This document shows positions 1 through 9,135 of a DNA stretch of 64,000 nucleotides, piece by piece. The notes under the pieces were generated by a model, which saw only the letters and a list, made by a program, of their open reading frames with translations, was not told the origin of the DNA and searched no databases. The stretch is from the NCBI RefSeq assembly GCF_947488135.1, contig NZ_CANKYW010000004.1, positions 248,001 to 312,000 of the forward strand, read 5' to 3'. Source of the DNA: an uncultured Marivita sp. (GTDB taxonomy: Bacteria > Pseudomonadota > Alphaproteobacteria > Rhodobacterales > Rhodobacteraceae). Made by a program: the position numbers and the translations under genes. The first letter of the stretch is position 1, and every line of letters begins with the position of its first letter.

Positions 1-1464
1 GCCTATGACGACCTGATGGCCTTCACGCGCGAAACCGAGGCGCTGAGCCAGATCGCGGGCCGCTTGGGCTGGGACCAGGAAACGACGATGCCGCGCGGTG
101 CCGCCGCCCAACGGGGCGAGGAAATGGGGGCGATCGAGTCGGTGCTGCATGCCCGTCGCATGGACCCGCGCGTGGGTGAGTGGCTGGAGGCGGCCAAGCC
201 GAAGGATGAAGAGGCCAAAGCCAACCTGCGCCATATCCGGCGCAGCTTTGACAGGGCGTCAAAGGTGCCTGCGGACCTCGCCGCGGAACTGGCGCGGACC
301 ACCTCTGTCGCACAGGGCGTCTGGGCCGAGGCGCGCGCCAATGACGACTTCGCGGCCTTTGCGCCGACGCTGGAGCGGGTTCTGGACTTGCGGCGCCAGG
401 AAGGCGCGGCACTGGCGGATGGGGGCGACCCCTATGACGCGCTGTTGCAGGATTACGAGCCGGGGGCGACGGCGGCCGAACTGGATGCGATGTTCGGTGC
501 GCTGCGGCCCCGCCTCGTGGCGTTGCGGGACAAGGTGCTGGGCGCCCCTGCCCCGGCGGCCTTGACGGGAGCTTTCGACGAAAGCGCGCAGATGAAGCTG
601 TCGCGCCAGATCGCCAAGGTCTTTGGCTACGACATGAGCCGCGGGCGCGTCGACAAGGCGGTGCATCCGTTCAGCTCCGGGTCGGGCAATGACGTGCGGA
701 TTACGACACGGACGAACCCGGTCGATCCGTTCAACTGCATCTATTCGACGATCCACGAGGTCGGTCATGCCGCCTACGAGCAGAATATCGACCAGGCTTA
801 CCTGCTGACACCCCTCGGGCGCGGTGTGTCGATGGGTGTGCATGAAAGCCAGAGCCGGATCTACGAGAACCAGTTGGGCCGGTCGCGGGCGTTTACCGGC
901 TGGCTGCATGGGCAGATGGTCGATGCGTTCGGAGAGTTCGGGATCGCCGATCCTGAGGCATTCTACGGCACCGTGAACCGGGTACACAAAGGCTTTATCC
1001 GCACGGAATCGGACGAGGTGCAGTATAACCTGCACGTTCTTCTTCGGTTCGACCTCGAGCGCAAGCTGATCGACGGGTCATTGGATGTCGCTGATCTCGA
1101 AGAGGCTTGGAACACTCGGTTCGAGGCGGATTTCGGCTATCCGGTCGACAAGCCGTCGAACGGCGTGTTGCAGGACGTGCATTGGTCCGTTGGTTTGTTC
1201 GGCTACTTCGCCACCTATTCGCTGGGCAATGTCTATGCCGGGTGCCTGCACGAGGCGCTGCGCAAGGCGGTGCCGGATCTCGATGCACAATTGGCGGCGG
1301 GTGATACCTCTGCGGCGACCGGATGGCTGCGGGACAACCTGCAACGGCATGGCGGGCTTTATGAGCCGCGCGACGTGATCGAGCGGGCCTGCGGGTCTGC
1401 CCCGTCTGAAGCGCCGTTGTTGGAGTATCTCGAGGCGAAGTTCGGAGAGATTTACGGGGTGTAG
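1..1464 (+). CDS. M32 family carboxypeptidase (Taq type), 5' end outside window
   Basis: Zinc metallo-carboxypeptidase that trims C-terminal residues from peptides in the cytoplasm. The reading frame is open from base 1 (A-Y-D-D-L before the first Met at 16), so the true start lies just upstream and only a few residues are missing. The metal-binding HEVGH motif lies at 754-768 inside IHEVGHAAYEQN, and the M32-type segment HESQSRIYEN follows about 30 residues later. About 487 residues are visible, close to the family's usual 490-500. It ends at a TAG with no close downstream partner. The family call is firm; the substrate is unknown. Confidence 0.93.
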   Translation, partial: AYDDLMAFTRETEALSQIAGRLGWDQETTMPRGAAAQRGEEMGAIESVLHARRMDPRVGEWLEAAKPKDEEAKANLRHIRRSFDRASKVPADLAAELARTTSVAQGVWAEARANDDFAAFAPTLERVLDLRRQEGAALADGGDPYDALLQDYEPGATAAELDAMFGALRPRLVALRDKVLGAPAPAALTGAFDESAQMKLSRQIAKVFGYDMSRGRVDKAVHPFSSGSGNDVRITTRTNPVDPFNCIYSTIHEVGHAAYEQNIDQAYLLTPLGRGVSMGVHESQSRIYENQLGRSRAFTGWLHGQMVDAFGEFGIADPEAFYGTVNRVHKGFIRTESDEVQYNLHVLLRFDLERKLIDGSLDVADLEEAWNTRFEADFGYPVDKPSNGVLQDVHWSVGLFGYFATYSLGNVYAGCLHEALRKAVPDLDAQLAAGDTSAATGWLRDNLQRHGGLYEPRDVIERACGSAPSEAPLLEYLEAKFGEIYGV

Positions 1465-1748
1465 TGGATTTTTAGACATGACACCGCCGTGCATTTGTGA
1501 GGCGCAATATTCAATCGTGTCGATAGTGACAAACGAAGTAGCAGTTATGAACGTTTTGACCAAATGACGCTCCGGCGAACTGGTTTCCAGTGGCGCCGAG
1601 ATCCGCTCTCTCATCCAGCTTAGGCTTGAACGGCTAACCCACTGGTCAGCCTGAACATTCGACTTGATCCATAGGAAGCTTATTGCTACCTCTCAGCTAG
1701 AGACGGCCCGTGTTTTGAGTGTCGTAAATAAAAGCGTAGGTGCTTTAC

Positions 1749-2333
1749 ATGTGCAAAATGAGTAAATTTTTACGAATGGGGACAATTTCGGCTGCTGTTT
1801 CCTTGGCTGTTGCGTTCTTTGGCAGCGAAGTCAAAGCAGCGCCTATCAGTTCTTTCGCTGATGGGTACGATGTGTCGAACTGGACAGTGTCGGCGTCTTT
1901 CGGCGGGTCCGTCAATACAACCGGCGCACCCTCCAGCATCGTTGTGATCGAACCGAATAGCGGGTTCGGCGGAGCGATTGCTTCATTCACCACCGTTGCT
2001 CTTGGCACCGGAACGTTCTCGTTTGACTGGGACTACGGTGGCAACGATTGCGGTTGGGCTAGCGCCCTTGTTTACAACAATGGATCGTCGGTTTTGGCCA
2101 ATAGTTGTACATCCGGTAACAGCTACAGCGCGCAGGTCAATGCAGGTGACATTATCGGATTTGGTATTAGGACATTTGATGGGATTTTAGGCTCAACGAC
2201 CTTATCCATCTCCAATTTCACGGCACCTTCCGAGTTGACGCCCGTGCCGCTACCCGCTGCTGGATGGATGTTGTTTTCAGGGTTCGGTGCGCTTGCTTTC
2301 GTTGGTCGACGCCGTAGAAGGCTGAATCAATAA
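1749..2333 (+). CDS. VPLPA-CTERM sorting domain protein
   Basis: Predicted exported protein of 194 aa, function unknown. It has an N-terminal signal peptide (basic MSKFLR followed by a hydrophobic stretch, predicted cleavage near VKA-AP), a Gly/Ser/Thr-rich middle with two cysteines, and a C-terminal sorting signal: VPLPAAGWM, a hydrophobic helix, then RRRRR. That tripartite tail is the VPLPA-CTERM signal thought to be recognised by an exosortase. No exosortase is in the window. ATG 1749 was chosen because TAGG sits 8 nt upstream; GTG 1740 and ATG 1758 are in-frame alternatives. The neighbourhood is less GC-rich than the rest of the window. A terminator hairpin follows. Confidence 0.8.
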   Translation: MCKMSKFLRMGTISAAVSLAVAFFGSEVKAAPISSFADGYDVSNWTVSASFGGSVNTTGAPSSIVVIEPNSGFGGAIASFTTVALGTGTFSFDWDYGGNDCGWASALVYNNGSSVLANSCTSGNSYSAQVNAGDIIGFGIRTFDGILGSTTLSISNFTAPSELTPVPLPAAGWMLFSGFGALAFVGRRRRRLNQ

Positions 2334-2353
2334 AGGTGTCAGGTTGATTGGAA

Positions 2354-2382
2354 AACGGCGGCGGTCCTGAGTGGCCGCCGTT
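2354..2382 (+). terminator. Terminator-like hairpin after the VPLPA-CTERM gene
   Basis: Nine-bp perfect stem AACGGCGGC / GCCGCCGTT (2354-2362 with 2374-2382) around an 11-nt loop, 20 nt after the stop codon. The tail after the stem is TTATCAATT, only weakly T-rich. Confidence 0.6.
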
Positions 2383-2594
2383 ATCAATTCTGCCGACACG
2401 AACAGGTTGGATCTTTCGCAATTCCCCAATTATTGCGAAGGCCAAAGAAAAACGGTCTTTGGTCCCACTGCTACAACAGATTTCGGCGTTCTAAAAAATA
2501 CAGATCCGCACACGCCGGAGCGGAAAGCTTCGCCAAGACAAGGTTACCGATTGCCCGCAAACAGATCGTAAGATGGTTTTAACGCCTATCGGAC

Positions 2595-2867
2595 TTAGTG
2601 CAGTTTGAATTCCCCCACCACCTGCTGCCACTCGCCCGAAGACAGCAGCTTGCGGTGCGTGTACTGCACCGAGTGCAAAGGGCCTTCGATCGTGTCCTGC
2701 CAGAATTCGATGAATTCGAACAGTTTGGGGTGGTCCGGCGCCAGGTCGTATTCCTGCCAGACGAAGGTGTTGAGCACATTCCTGTAATCGGGCATGCGGT
2801 AAAACAGTTGCGCCGTGGTCAGCCCGTATCCGCGGAGCATCAACTCGGTTTCACTCATCTCGGTCAT
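2595..2867 (-). CDS. usg: Usg family protein
   Basis: Small conserved alphaproteobacterial protein of 90 aa, named after an ORF near trp genes in other species; biochemical role unknown. Family features seen: LMLRGYGLTTAQLFYRMPDY, TFVWQEYDLAP, then a Leu/Phe-rich segment. ATG at 2867 is supported by GAGG 6 nt upstream on the minus strand; a second Met three residues in is possible. It stands alone here, divergent from gyrA and convergent toward the VPLPA-CTERM gene, so context says nothing about its job. Confidence 0.85.
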   Translation of the reverse strand: MTEMSETELMLRGYGLTTAQLFYRMPDYRNVLNTFVWQEYDLAPDHPKLFEFIEFWQDTIEGPLHSVQYTHRKLLSSGEWQQVVGEFKLH

Positions 2868-3071
2868 GCAAACCTCATACGTTTTTTATTGTACCAAAGA
2901 GTTTGCCACGGATTCGTTGCTTTTCAATAAAAACAGTGTGTTAGCCAGAAGGGCGCTTGAGTGCCAAAGCACGGCTGCCACTAAATTGGTCAAGTGGATT
3001 GCGGCCTACATCCTGTCTCTGATATACAGTTGCTCAACAAAATATAGAAATACAGACAGCAGGCTATCCAC

Positions 3072-5807
3072 GTGAGCGACACGCCAGAAACTCCTGATAA
3101 CACAGAAGATATGCCGCCTGAACGCCCCAAATACACCGGGCCGCAGGTGTCGATCACCGAGGAGATGAAGACCTCGTATCTCGATTACGCCATGAGCGTG
3201 ATCGTGAGCCGGGCGATTCCCGATCTTCGCGATGGCCTGAAACCGGTGCACCGGCGCATCCTGTACGCGATGCATGAATCCAACAACGGGCACGACAAAC
3301 CCTATCGCAAATCCGCCCGCCCGGTGGGCGACGTGATGGGTAAGTATCACCCGCATGGCGACAGCGCGATCTACGACGCGCTGGTGCGGATGGCGCAGGA
3401 TTTCTCCATGTCGCTGCCGCTGCTGGACGGTCAGGGCAATTTCGGCTCGATGGACGGCGATAACGCGGCGGCCATGCGTTATACCGAAGTGCGGATGGAC
3501 AAGCCCGCCGCCTATCTGCTGGCCGATATCGACAAGGAAACCGTCGATTTTCAGGACAACTATGACGGTAAGGATCGCGAACCGACGGTCCTGCCCGCGC
3601 GGTTCCCGAACATGCTCGTCAATGGTGCGGGCGGGATTGCCGTCGGCATGGCGACGAACATCCCGCCGCACAATCTCGGTGAAGTGGTAGATGCCACGCT
3701 CGCCCTGATCGAAGAGCCGGATCTGAGTTCCGAGCAGTTGATCGAATACGTCCCCGGCCCCGATTTTCCCACGGGCGGGATCATGTTGGGCCGGTCCGGC
3801 GCGCGCAAAGCGTATCTTGAGGGGCGCGGCAGCGTCATCATCCGCGCCAAGACGCGGGTCGAGGAGATCCGCAAGGACCGCTGGGCAATCGTCATCGACG
3901 AGATCCCCTATCAGGTAAACAAGGCGACGATGATCGAACGTATCGCCGAAGCCGCGCGCGAAAAGCGGATCGAGGGCATCGCCCATGTGCAGGACGAATC
4001 CGACCGCAATGGCGTGCGCGTGGTGGTGGAGCTCAAGCGCGATGCGACGGCAGAGGTGGTGCTGAACCAACTCTTCCGCTTCACGCCGATGCAGACCTCG
4101 TTTGGCTGCAACATGCTGGCGCTGAACGGTGGTCGGCCCGAGCAGTTGACCCTGCGCAAGTTCCTGACCGCCTTCATCGACTTCCGCGAGGACGTGGTCG
4201 CGCGCCGCACGGCGCACCTGTTGCGCAAGGCCCGCGAACGCAGCCATATCCTGTGCGGTCTGGCCGTGGCGGTTACGAATATCGACGAGATCGTTGCGAC
4301 GATCCGGTCGTCGGCGGATGCGGGCGAAGCGCGGGAACGGCTGATGACCCGGCGCTGGCCCGCCGCCGAAATCCTGCCCTATATCAAGCTGATCGACGAT
4401 CCGACCCACACCGCAAACGAGGACGGCACCTATAACCTCTCCGAGGCACAGGCGCGCGCCATTCTGGAACTGCGGCTGCAACGCCTGACCCAGATCGGGG
4501 TCAAGGAAGTCACCGACGAATTGGAAGAGCTGGCCGGCAAAATCCGGGAATACCTGGAGATTCTTGGCAGTCGCGACCGGATCATGGGGATCATCTCTGA
4601 TGAACTGCGCGAGGTGCGCGAACTGTTCGCGGTGCCGCGCCGGACCGAGATCGTCGACTGGTCGGGCGACATGGAAGACGAGGACCTGATCGAGCGCGAG
4701 GACATGGTCGTGACGGTCACGCAGTCCGGCTATATCAAGCGCACGCCGCTCGCCGATTTCCGCGCGCAAAAACGCGGTGGCAAGGGCCTGTCGGGCATGT
4801 CGACCAAAGATGACGACGTCGTCACCACGCTTTTCGTGGCGAACACCCATACGCAGCTTCTGTTCTTCACGACCGAAGGCATGGTCTACAAGCTCAAGAC
4901 CTGGCGCTTGCCGCAAGGGGGACGCACCTCCAAGGGCAAGGCCATCGTCAACATCCTGCCGATCCCGACGGGTGTGTCCATCGCCGCGATCATGCCGGTG
5001 GACCGGGACGAAAGCGATTGGGACGATCTCCAGATCGTATTCGCCACCACGGCGGGGGACGTGCGCCGCAATGCGCTTTCGGATTTCACCAACGTGATGC
5101 GCAACGGCAAGATCGCGATGGACCTGCCCGAGGGTGTCGAACTAGTCAACGCGCGGATCGCGTCGGAAGAAGATGACGTGATGCTCGTGACCGACTCTGG
5201 CCGTGCGATCCGCTTCCCGACCACGGCCGTGCGGGTCTTCAAGGGGCGCAAGTCCACCGGTGTCAGGGGCATTCGCCTAAATAACGGAGATCGCGTGGTC
5301 AGCATGGCCGTGATCCGCCATTTCGAGGCCGATCCAGCGGAACGGGCCGCCTATCTCAAGATGCGCCGCGCGGTGGCGGGTCTGGCCGATGATGCCGAGA
5401 TCGAGGATGACGAGGACGCGACCGCACCCGGTTCGATCACGCAGGAACGCTATGCCGAAATGTCGGCGGCAGAGAACCTGATCCTGACGATCACCGCCAA
5501 GGGTGCGGGCAAGCTGTCGTCCAGTCACGACTACCCGGTGCGCGGACGTGGTGGCCAAGGCGTGCAGGCCATCGACAAGGCCATGCGCGGCGGCGCTATC
5601 GTGGCGTCCTTCCCTGTCGAGATGGATGACCAGATCATGCTTGCGACATCGAAGGGGCAGTCCATTCGGGTTCCGGTGGACGGGATCTCGTTCCGGTCGC
5701 GCAGCGCGGGCGGAGTCAAGGTGTTCAACACCGGCGCGGACGAAGAGGTGGTCTCGGTCGCCTGGATCGCGGATCAGGGCGACGAAGACGCCGGGGCCGA
5801 GGAATAG
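3072..5807 (+). CDS. gyrA: DNA gyrase subunit A
   Basis: Breakage-reunion subunit of type IIA topoisomerase; with GyrB it introduces negative supercoils using ATP. The N-terminal half has the quinolone-pocket segment [10 protein letters not shown] with the usual Ser and Asp, so this looks like a quinolone-sensitive allele. The catalytic Tyr lies in [11 protein letters not shown]. The C-terminal beta-pinwheel carries the GyrA box as QKRGGKG, which separates GyrA from ParC. At 911 aa it is longer than E. coli GyrA, with an acidic insert ([12 protein letters not shown]) late in the pinwheel, typical of alphaproteobacteria. The start is GTG 3072, with CAGCAGG about 8 nt upstream. It is monocistronic with a strong terminator behind it. 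Confidence 0.97.
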   Translation: MSDTPETPDNTEDMPPERPKYTGPQVSITEEMKTSYLDYAMSVIVSRAIPDLRDGLKPVHRRILYAMHESNNGHDKPYRKSARPVGDVMGKYHPHGDSAIYDALVRMAQDFSMSLPLLDGQGNFGSMDGDNAAAMRYTEVRMDKPAAYLLADIDKETVDFQDNYDGKDREPTVLPARFPNMLVNGAGGIAVGMATNIPPHNLGEVVDATLALIEEPDLSSEQLIEYVPGPDFPTGGIMLGRSGARKAYLEGRGSVIIRAKTRVEEIRKDRWAIVIDEIPYQVNKATMIERIAEAAREKRIEGIAHVQDESDRNGVRVVVELKRDATAEVVLNQLFRFTPMQTSFGCNMLALNGGRPEQLTLRKFLTAFIDFREDVVARRTAHLLRKARERSHILCGLAVAVTNIDEIVATIRSSADAGEARERLMTRRWPAAEILPYIKLIDDPTHTANEDGTYNLSEAQARAILELRLQRLTQIGVKEVTDELEELAGKIREYLEILGSRDRIMGIISDELREVRELFAVPRRTEIVDWSGDMEDEDLIEREDMVVTVTQSGYIKRTPLADFRAQKRGGKGLSGMSTKDDDVVTTLFVANTHTQLLFFTTEGMVYKLKTWRLPQGGRTSKGKAIVNILPIPTGVSIAAIMPVDRDESDWDDLQIVFATTAGDVRRNALSDFTNVMRNGKIAMDLPEGVELVNARIASEEDDVMLVTDSGRAIRFPTTAVRVFKGRKSTGVRGIRLNNGDRVVSMAVIRHFEADPAERAAYLKMRRAVAGLADDAEIEDDEDATAPGSITQERYAEMSAAENLILTITAKGAGKLSSSHDYPVRGRGGQGVQAIDKAMRGGAIVASFPVEMDDQIMLATSKGQSIRVPVDGISFRSRSAGGVKVFNTGADEEVVSVAWIADQGDEDAGAEE

Positions 5808-5859
5808 ACCACTTTGCGTGAGGTGACTTCGTTAGGTCACTGATCGGATGAAATATTTG

Positions 5860-5887
5860 AACGGCGCCGGGCATCCTCGGCGCCGTT
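5860..5887 (+). terminator. Rho-independent terminator of gyrA
   Basis: Ten-bp perfect GC-rich stem AACGGCGCCG / CGGCGCCGTT with an 8-nt loop (GGCATCCT), followed by TTTCT. It begins 53 nt after the gyrA stop. Confidence 0.85.
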
Positions 5888-6284
5888 TCTCGTGAGGGCT
5901 GGGTATCGCATTTCATGCCCCGCGAACCCGCCCTGACACGGGGCGGGAATTTCCAGTAGCCGCGGTTTCACACCTAATTCACGGGAAAAACGGACGTGGT
6001 TCGGATATCCCAAGGGCGCGCTCACCGAGCGTCGAGCGCATTAAGTGACGAGTAGAAACAAGTAAAAGGCAGCATGTTTGGCTCGGCCTTGTATTCTTCC
6101 AGGTCGGACCCGTCGGAGCCTCCCTCTGACGCATGCTGCCGGTAAATTTCTAATGTTGGTAACGTTTTAGGTAGTCCTTTTAACATCGCGCCGGGGCTGT
6201 TCCCCATTCAGCCTCGGTGCAGCTTTTCAGAACAGTGGCCCGATCCCCGGCGCGAAGGTGGTCGGGCCGATTTCCGGAGTTTTT
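5888..6284. other. Gene-free stretch with a long nested inverted repeat
   Basis: About 400 nt with no convincing gene. It holds a nested inverted repeat: GGCAGCATG (6068-6076) pairs with CATGCTGCC (6132-6140), and inside it GGCTC (6080-6084) pairs with GAGCC (6116-6120). Transcribed, this would give a roughly 73-nt stem with internal loops. A T-rich run (CCTTTTAAC) lies near 6176. This could be a small RNA or a structured leader. A 54-61 codon ORF on the minus strand lacks a ribosome binding site and was not accepted. Confidence 0.35.
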
Positions 6285-6716
6285 ATGTCCGATTTCCTCG
6301 ACCTCATGCGCGCCTATCCCGATCTTCTGCAAGCGAGCGGTGTGCTTGGGTCCGTCATCTATGTCGGCGGCTTCGCTCTGGTTCAGTCGGGCCGCACCTG
6401 TGGCAACGGATCGGCCTACTCGGCCAGCAAGATCGTCGCGGCCATCCTGGTGCTTGTCAGCCTCGTCGGAGCGTTCAACTTGGGGGCCTTTCTGATCCAG
6501 ATCGGGTTTATCGGTTTCGGCCTTTGGGGGTTGCTCCGCCAGTCCGCGAGCAAGGCGCGGGTCATCTCCGTCACTCCGCCAGCCGACTATGCTCCGAGCG
6601 CACTTGATGTTCGAGGTGACTCGCCAGAGACTTCCGGTTGGGAAAGTCATCGACGCGTACCGGCGGGTGATACACCAGTTCCACCTTACCCTGCCGCCGC
6701 TGTGCCAGCACCTTGA
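6285..6716 (+). CDS. Small membrane protein, CBU_0592-like
   Basis: Predicted inner-membrane protein of 143 aa. Residues 10-90 carry three hydrophobic segments with the pattern GSVIYVGGFALVQSG, then SKIVAAILVLVSLVGAFNLGA, then IQIGFIGFGLWGL, which resembles the uncharacterised CBU_0592 family as I remember it. ATG 6285 has GGAG 5 nt upstream. The conserved part ends near residue 90; the Pro/Ser-rich remainder (about residues 96-143) is encoded on the opposite strand of the 3' end of olsA, a 146-nt tail-to-tail overlap. Either the overlap is real or the gene has run past a lost stop. Function unknown. Confidence 0.6.
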   Translation: MSDFLDLMRAYPDLLQASGVLGSVIYVGGFALVQSGRTCGNGSAYSASKIVAAILVLVSLVGAFNLGAFLIQIGFIGFGLWGLLRQSASKARVISVTPPADYAPSALDVRGDSPETSGWESHRRVPAGDTPVPPYPAAAVPAP

Positions 6717-7398
6717 TGAGGTGGTCGGCAAACCCCATGTCGCCCCACCAGCCGTAAAAGCGCGGATCTACGCCTTCGGGCGGATGATAAATCACGGTCA
6801 CGGGCTGGATATGCATGTCGTGCATCAGCTTGTCCGAAAAGAACGGCGCAAAGAGTGTCGGCTTGAACGGAAGCACCCGCATTGTGTCGGTCGACGTGCC
6901 TTCGGGAAAGAACAACAGGCGGTGCCCGTGCTGGAGCCGTTCCTCGAACGTCGCGATCTGGTTTCTGACGTCGCGCGGATCGCGCTGGATGAACACCGTG
7001 CCCGTCGCGCGCGCCAGCCAGCCGATCCCGGGCCAGGACGCGACCTCGGATTTTGAAACGAAATAGACGTTCTTGCGGGCGTTCAGCGCGAAGATGTCGA
7101 TCCAGGACCCGTGATTGGCCACCACTGCGCCCGGCACTTTCATGCGGGGCCCGCGCACGAGAACGGCAATCCCCATGATGACCAGCGCCGCGCGACAGAC
7201 CGATTGGGTGATGTACGGCGTGACCGGACGATCGGTGCCGAAGATCGGCCGTTCAAATAGTCGTAGGAGCAGCAGTACGCCAAGCCCCCCGAACACGACG
7301 ATCCCCAACACGGTGCCCCGTGCCGCGACCCGGACCCATCCCATCGGTGAGACAGGTGCCGAAACCGAAGGCTCGTCGCTGTCCCAGGTAGGGCTCAT
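6571..7398 (-). CDS. olsA: Lyso-ornithine lipid / 1-acylglycerol-3-phosphate acyltransferase
   Basis: Membrane-associated PlsC-family O-acyltransferase, 275 aa. It has one hydrophobic N-terminal helix (about residues 27-47), motif I as NHGSWID, in which Asn-His replaces the usual first residues of HX4D, and motif III FPEGTS. It overlaps the upstream OlsB-type gene by 4 nt (ATGA), the usual olsBA coupling, which argues for lyso-ornithine lipid as acceptor: OlsB adds a 3-hydroxyacyl chain to ornithine and OlsA adds the second chain. A general PlsC role in phosphatidic acid synthesis cannot be excluded from sequence. Confidence 0.8.
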   Translation of the reverse strand: MSPTWDSDEPSVSAPVSPMGWVRVAARGTVLGIVVFGGLGVLLLLRLFERPIFGTDRPVTPYITQSVCRAALVIMGIAVLVRGPRMKVPGAVVANHGSWIDIFALNARKNVYFVSKSEVASWPGIGWLARATGTVFIQRDPRDVRNQIATFEERLQHGHRLLFFPEGTSTDTMRVLPFKPTLFAPFFSDKLMHDMHIQPVTVIYHPPEGVDPRFYGWWGDMGFADHLIKVLAQRRQGKVELVYHPPVRVDDFPNRKSLASHLEHQVRSEHSRLAE

Positions 7399-8165
7399 GC
7401 GGCCCGCCGGTCGGGGAACTGCAAGAGGGAAGGATCGAGGTCTGATGCTTTGAGGATCACGCAGACATCGACACTGTTGAAGGCGTGATCGACATAGACG
7501 CCCTGCCCGATGAATCCGCCCAGCTTGAGGTAGGATTTGATCAGCGCCGGCGTGTCACGCATGGCGCGCTTGCGGTCGATCCGGTCGGCGGGCAGAAGCG
7601 CGATATCCCGCTTCATTCGGGATGTGACGCGCAGGTCTGGCGGCGCGAGGAACCGGCGATGCAGGTCGGAAATCGGATGTTGCAAGGCTGCGGCGTCGGT
7701 CCCGCGAAAGCTGGCCGTGCCAAAGAGAAGCTCGATACCGCGATCCGACACGTACTCCGCCACCCCGCGCCACAACGCCATGAGAGCCGCACCGCCACGA
7801 TAATCCGGGTGCAGACAACTGCGGCCCAATTCCAGAAGGCGCAGGCCGCTGGTTTCAAGCGGCGTCAGGTCGAATTCCGACGCCGAATAAAATTCGCCCG
7901 CCCGATCCGCTTGGGTCTGCGTCATAAGCCGGTAGACCCCGACTATCTGATCCGTCGCGCCGGAGGTCAGACGCGTGTCGCGGAGCAGCAGATGGTCGGC
8001 ATGCGCATCGAAGGCATCCGTTTCGAGCCGGTTTTCGTGGTCGACCCCGTCACCGTCGCTGCCAAATTCCGTGACGAACACATCGTAGCGCAACCGCTGC
8101 GCCGCGCGGATCTCGGCCTCCGACCGGGCCAGGGACACCTGAAAGGGGGTCGCGCTTTGAAGCAT
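7395..8165 (-). CDS. olsB: L-ornithine N-alpha-acyltransferase (OlsB type, GNAT fold)
   Basis: First enzyme of ornithine lipid synthesis: transfers a 3-hydroxyacyl group from ACP to the alpha-amino group of ornithine, a phosphate-free membrane lipid useful under phosphate limitation. The protein of about 256 aa has the family run AAQRLRYDVF near the N-terminus, LLELGRSCLHPDYRGGAALMALW in the middle and LIKSYLKLGGFIGQGVYVD near the C-terminus. The start is uncertain: ATG 8165 and GTG 8177 are in frame and neither has a clear Shine-Dalgarno. It is coupled to olsA by a 4-nt overlap. A divergent paralogue lies at 12070-12831. Confidence 0.8.
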   Translation of the reverse strand: MLQSATPFQVSLARSEAEIRAAQRLRYDVFVTEFGSDGDGVDHENRLETDAFDAHADHLLLRDTRLTSGATDQIVGVYRLMTQTQADRAGEFYSASEFDLTPLETSGLRLLELGRSCLHPDYRGGAALMALWRGVAEYVSDRGIELLFGTASFRGTDAAALQHPISDLHRRFLAPPDLRVTSRMKRDIALLPADRIDRKRAMRDTPALIKSYLKLGGFIGQGVYVDHAFNSVDVCVILKASDLDPSLLQFPDRRAA

Positions 8166-8292
8166 TGGGGCCACCACGCTGGTTCGGCGTTACCTTACTG
8201 CGCGTCCCGGTGACGCGCAACGGCGTCGGGGTGATCGAAAAAACGGGGATACCGTTCAGAATTAAGACTTTATCAACCGTTGGTTGCGATGT

Positions 8293-8475
8293 TTACTCGT
8301 CAAAGACAGGGATAAGTCCGATGCGAGACCCATCGATCACCACCTTGCCGACTTCGCGGAAATTCACGGTGATCCGGTCGCCGATATTCGATTGGACCTG
8401 GCCGATGCCCCAATCCGGTTCATCCGGATGGCGCACCAGCGATCCGGGTTCCAATAGGCCGTTGAGGTCGGACAT
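8293..8475 (-). CDS. DUF3553 family protein
   Basis: Sixty-residue soluble protein, unknown function. It is a compact, SH3/KOW-like all-beta sequence (LEPGSLVRHPDEPDWGIGQV and ITVNFREVGKVVID) of the DUF3553 type. A longer in-frame start exists 13 codons upstream, but ATG 8475 has AGGAG 8 nt before it on the minus strand. It is divergent from chpT, with only 33 nt between the two starts, so the two promoters must overlap each other's 5' ends. Confidence 0.75.
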   Translation of the reverse strand: MSDLNGLLEPGSLVRHPDEPDWGIGQVQSNIGDRITVNFREVGKVVIDGSRIGLIPVFDE

Positions 8476-8508
8476 GAGCGGGCTCCTGGTTGTATGATGG
8501 AGGATATA

Positions 8509-9135
8509 GTGCATCGGGACGGGGCTTCACTGGCAGCATTGATCGGATCGCGCATCTGCCACGATCTCATCAACCCTATTGGTGCAATTTCCAATGGATT
8601 GGAACTGGTTGGTATGGGGGGTGCCTCCCCGGACGGGCCGGAAATGTCGTTGATCCAGCAAAGCTGTGACAATGCCACGGCGCGCATCCGGTTTTTCCGG
8701 ATTGCCTTCGGCAGTGCCGACGATGCCCGCCCGATCCCGGTTCGCGAAGCGCAGAAAACCCTGGCCGATCATTTCGAGGGAACCCGCTATCGCACCGAGT
8801 GGTCGATCGAAACGGATGTCGGTCGTAACGTGGTGCAGCTTGCCTATCTGGCGGTGCTTTGCCTTGAAATGGCCTTGCCACAGGGCGGGGTTCTGATGGT
8901 CGACATGCAGGATGGTGCGCTCGTGGTTGAAGGGCGGTCCGACACGGTGCGCGCAGATCAGCCGCTTTGGGACATGCTTGTGTCCGGCATCGTGCCAATT
9001 CCCGATCTCCGACCCGCTGATGTCCAGTTCGCGCTTTTGGCCCGGCTGTGTCAGGACCATGACATCCGGCCGCAACAGATCGTCGACGAGGGTCTTGTGC
9101 GGCTGCGGCTTACCCTACCCGCCAATGACGGATGA
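8509..9135 (+). CDS. chpT: Histidine phosphotransferase ChpT
   Basis: Dimeric phosphotransfer protein that in alphaproteobacteria carries phosphate from the hybrid kinase CckA to the regulators CtrA and CpdR. The phosphorylated His is in the N-terminal helix ALIGSRICHDLINPIGAI, followed by NGLELV, exactly the ChpT pattern; the rest is a degenerate GHKL-like fold without ATP motifs. I prefer GTG 8509 (208 aa) because GGAGG lies 5 nt upstream; the longer ATG 8494 start has no ribosome binding site. The 3' end overlaps the convergent deacetylase gene by 21 nt. A CtrA-type box is found elsewhere in the window (35672). Confidence 0.88.
   Translation: MHRDGASLAALIGSRICHDLINPIGAISNGLELVGMGGASPDGPEMSLIQQSCDNATARIRFFRIAFGSADDARPIPVREAQKTLADHFEGTRYRTEWSIETDVGRNVVQLAYLAVLCLEMALPQGGVLMVDMQDGALVVEGRSDTVRADQPLWDMLVSGIVPIPDLRPADVQFALLARLCQDHDIRPQQIVDEGLVRLRLTLPANDG

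Noticed and set aside
2371-2571. 66-codon ORF after the VPLPA-CTERM gene
   Set aside because: No ribosome binding site, begins inside the terminator hairpin, and the protein looks random.
3006-4916. 636-codon frame antisense to gyrA
   Set aside because: A GC-rich codon-position shadow of gyrA; His/Arg/Asp-rich composition and no start signals.
6022-6207. 54-61 codon minus-strand ORF in the gap after gyrA
   Set aside because: No Shine-Dalgarno, no family resemblance; its bases are better explained by the inverted repeat.
8262-8277. TTAA-N7-TCAAC upstream of olsB
   Set aside because: One mismatch in the second half-site and 97 nt or more from the start; too weak to claim.
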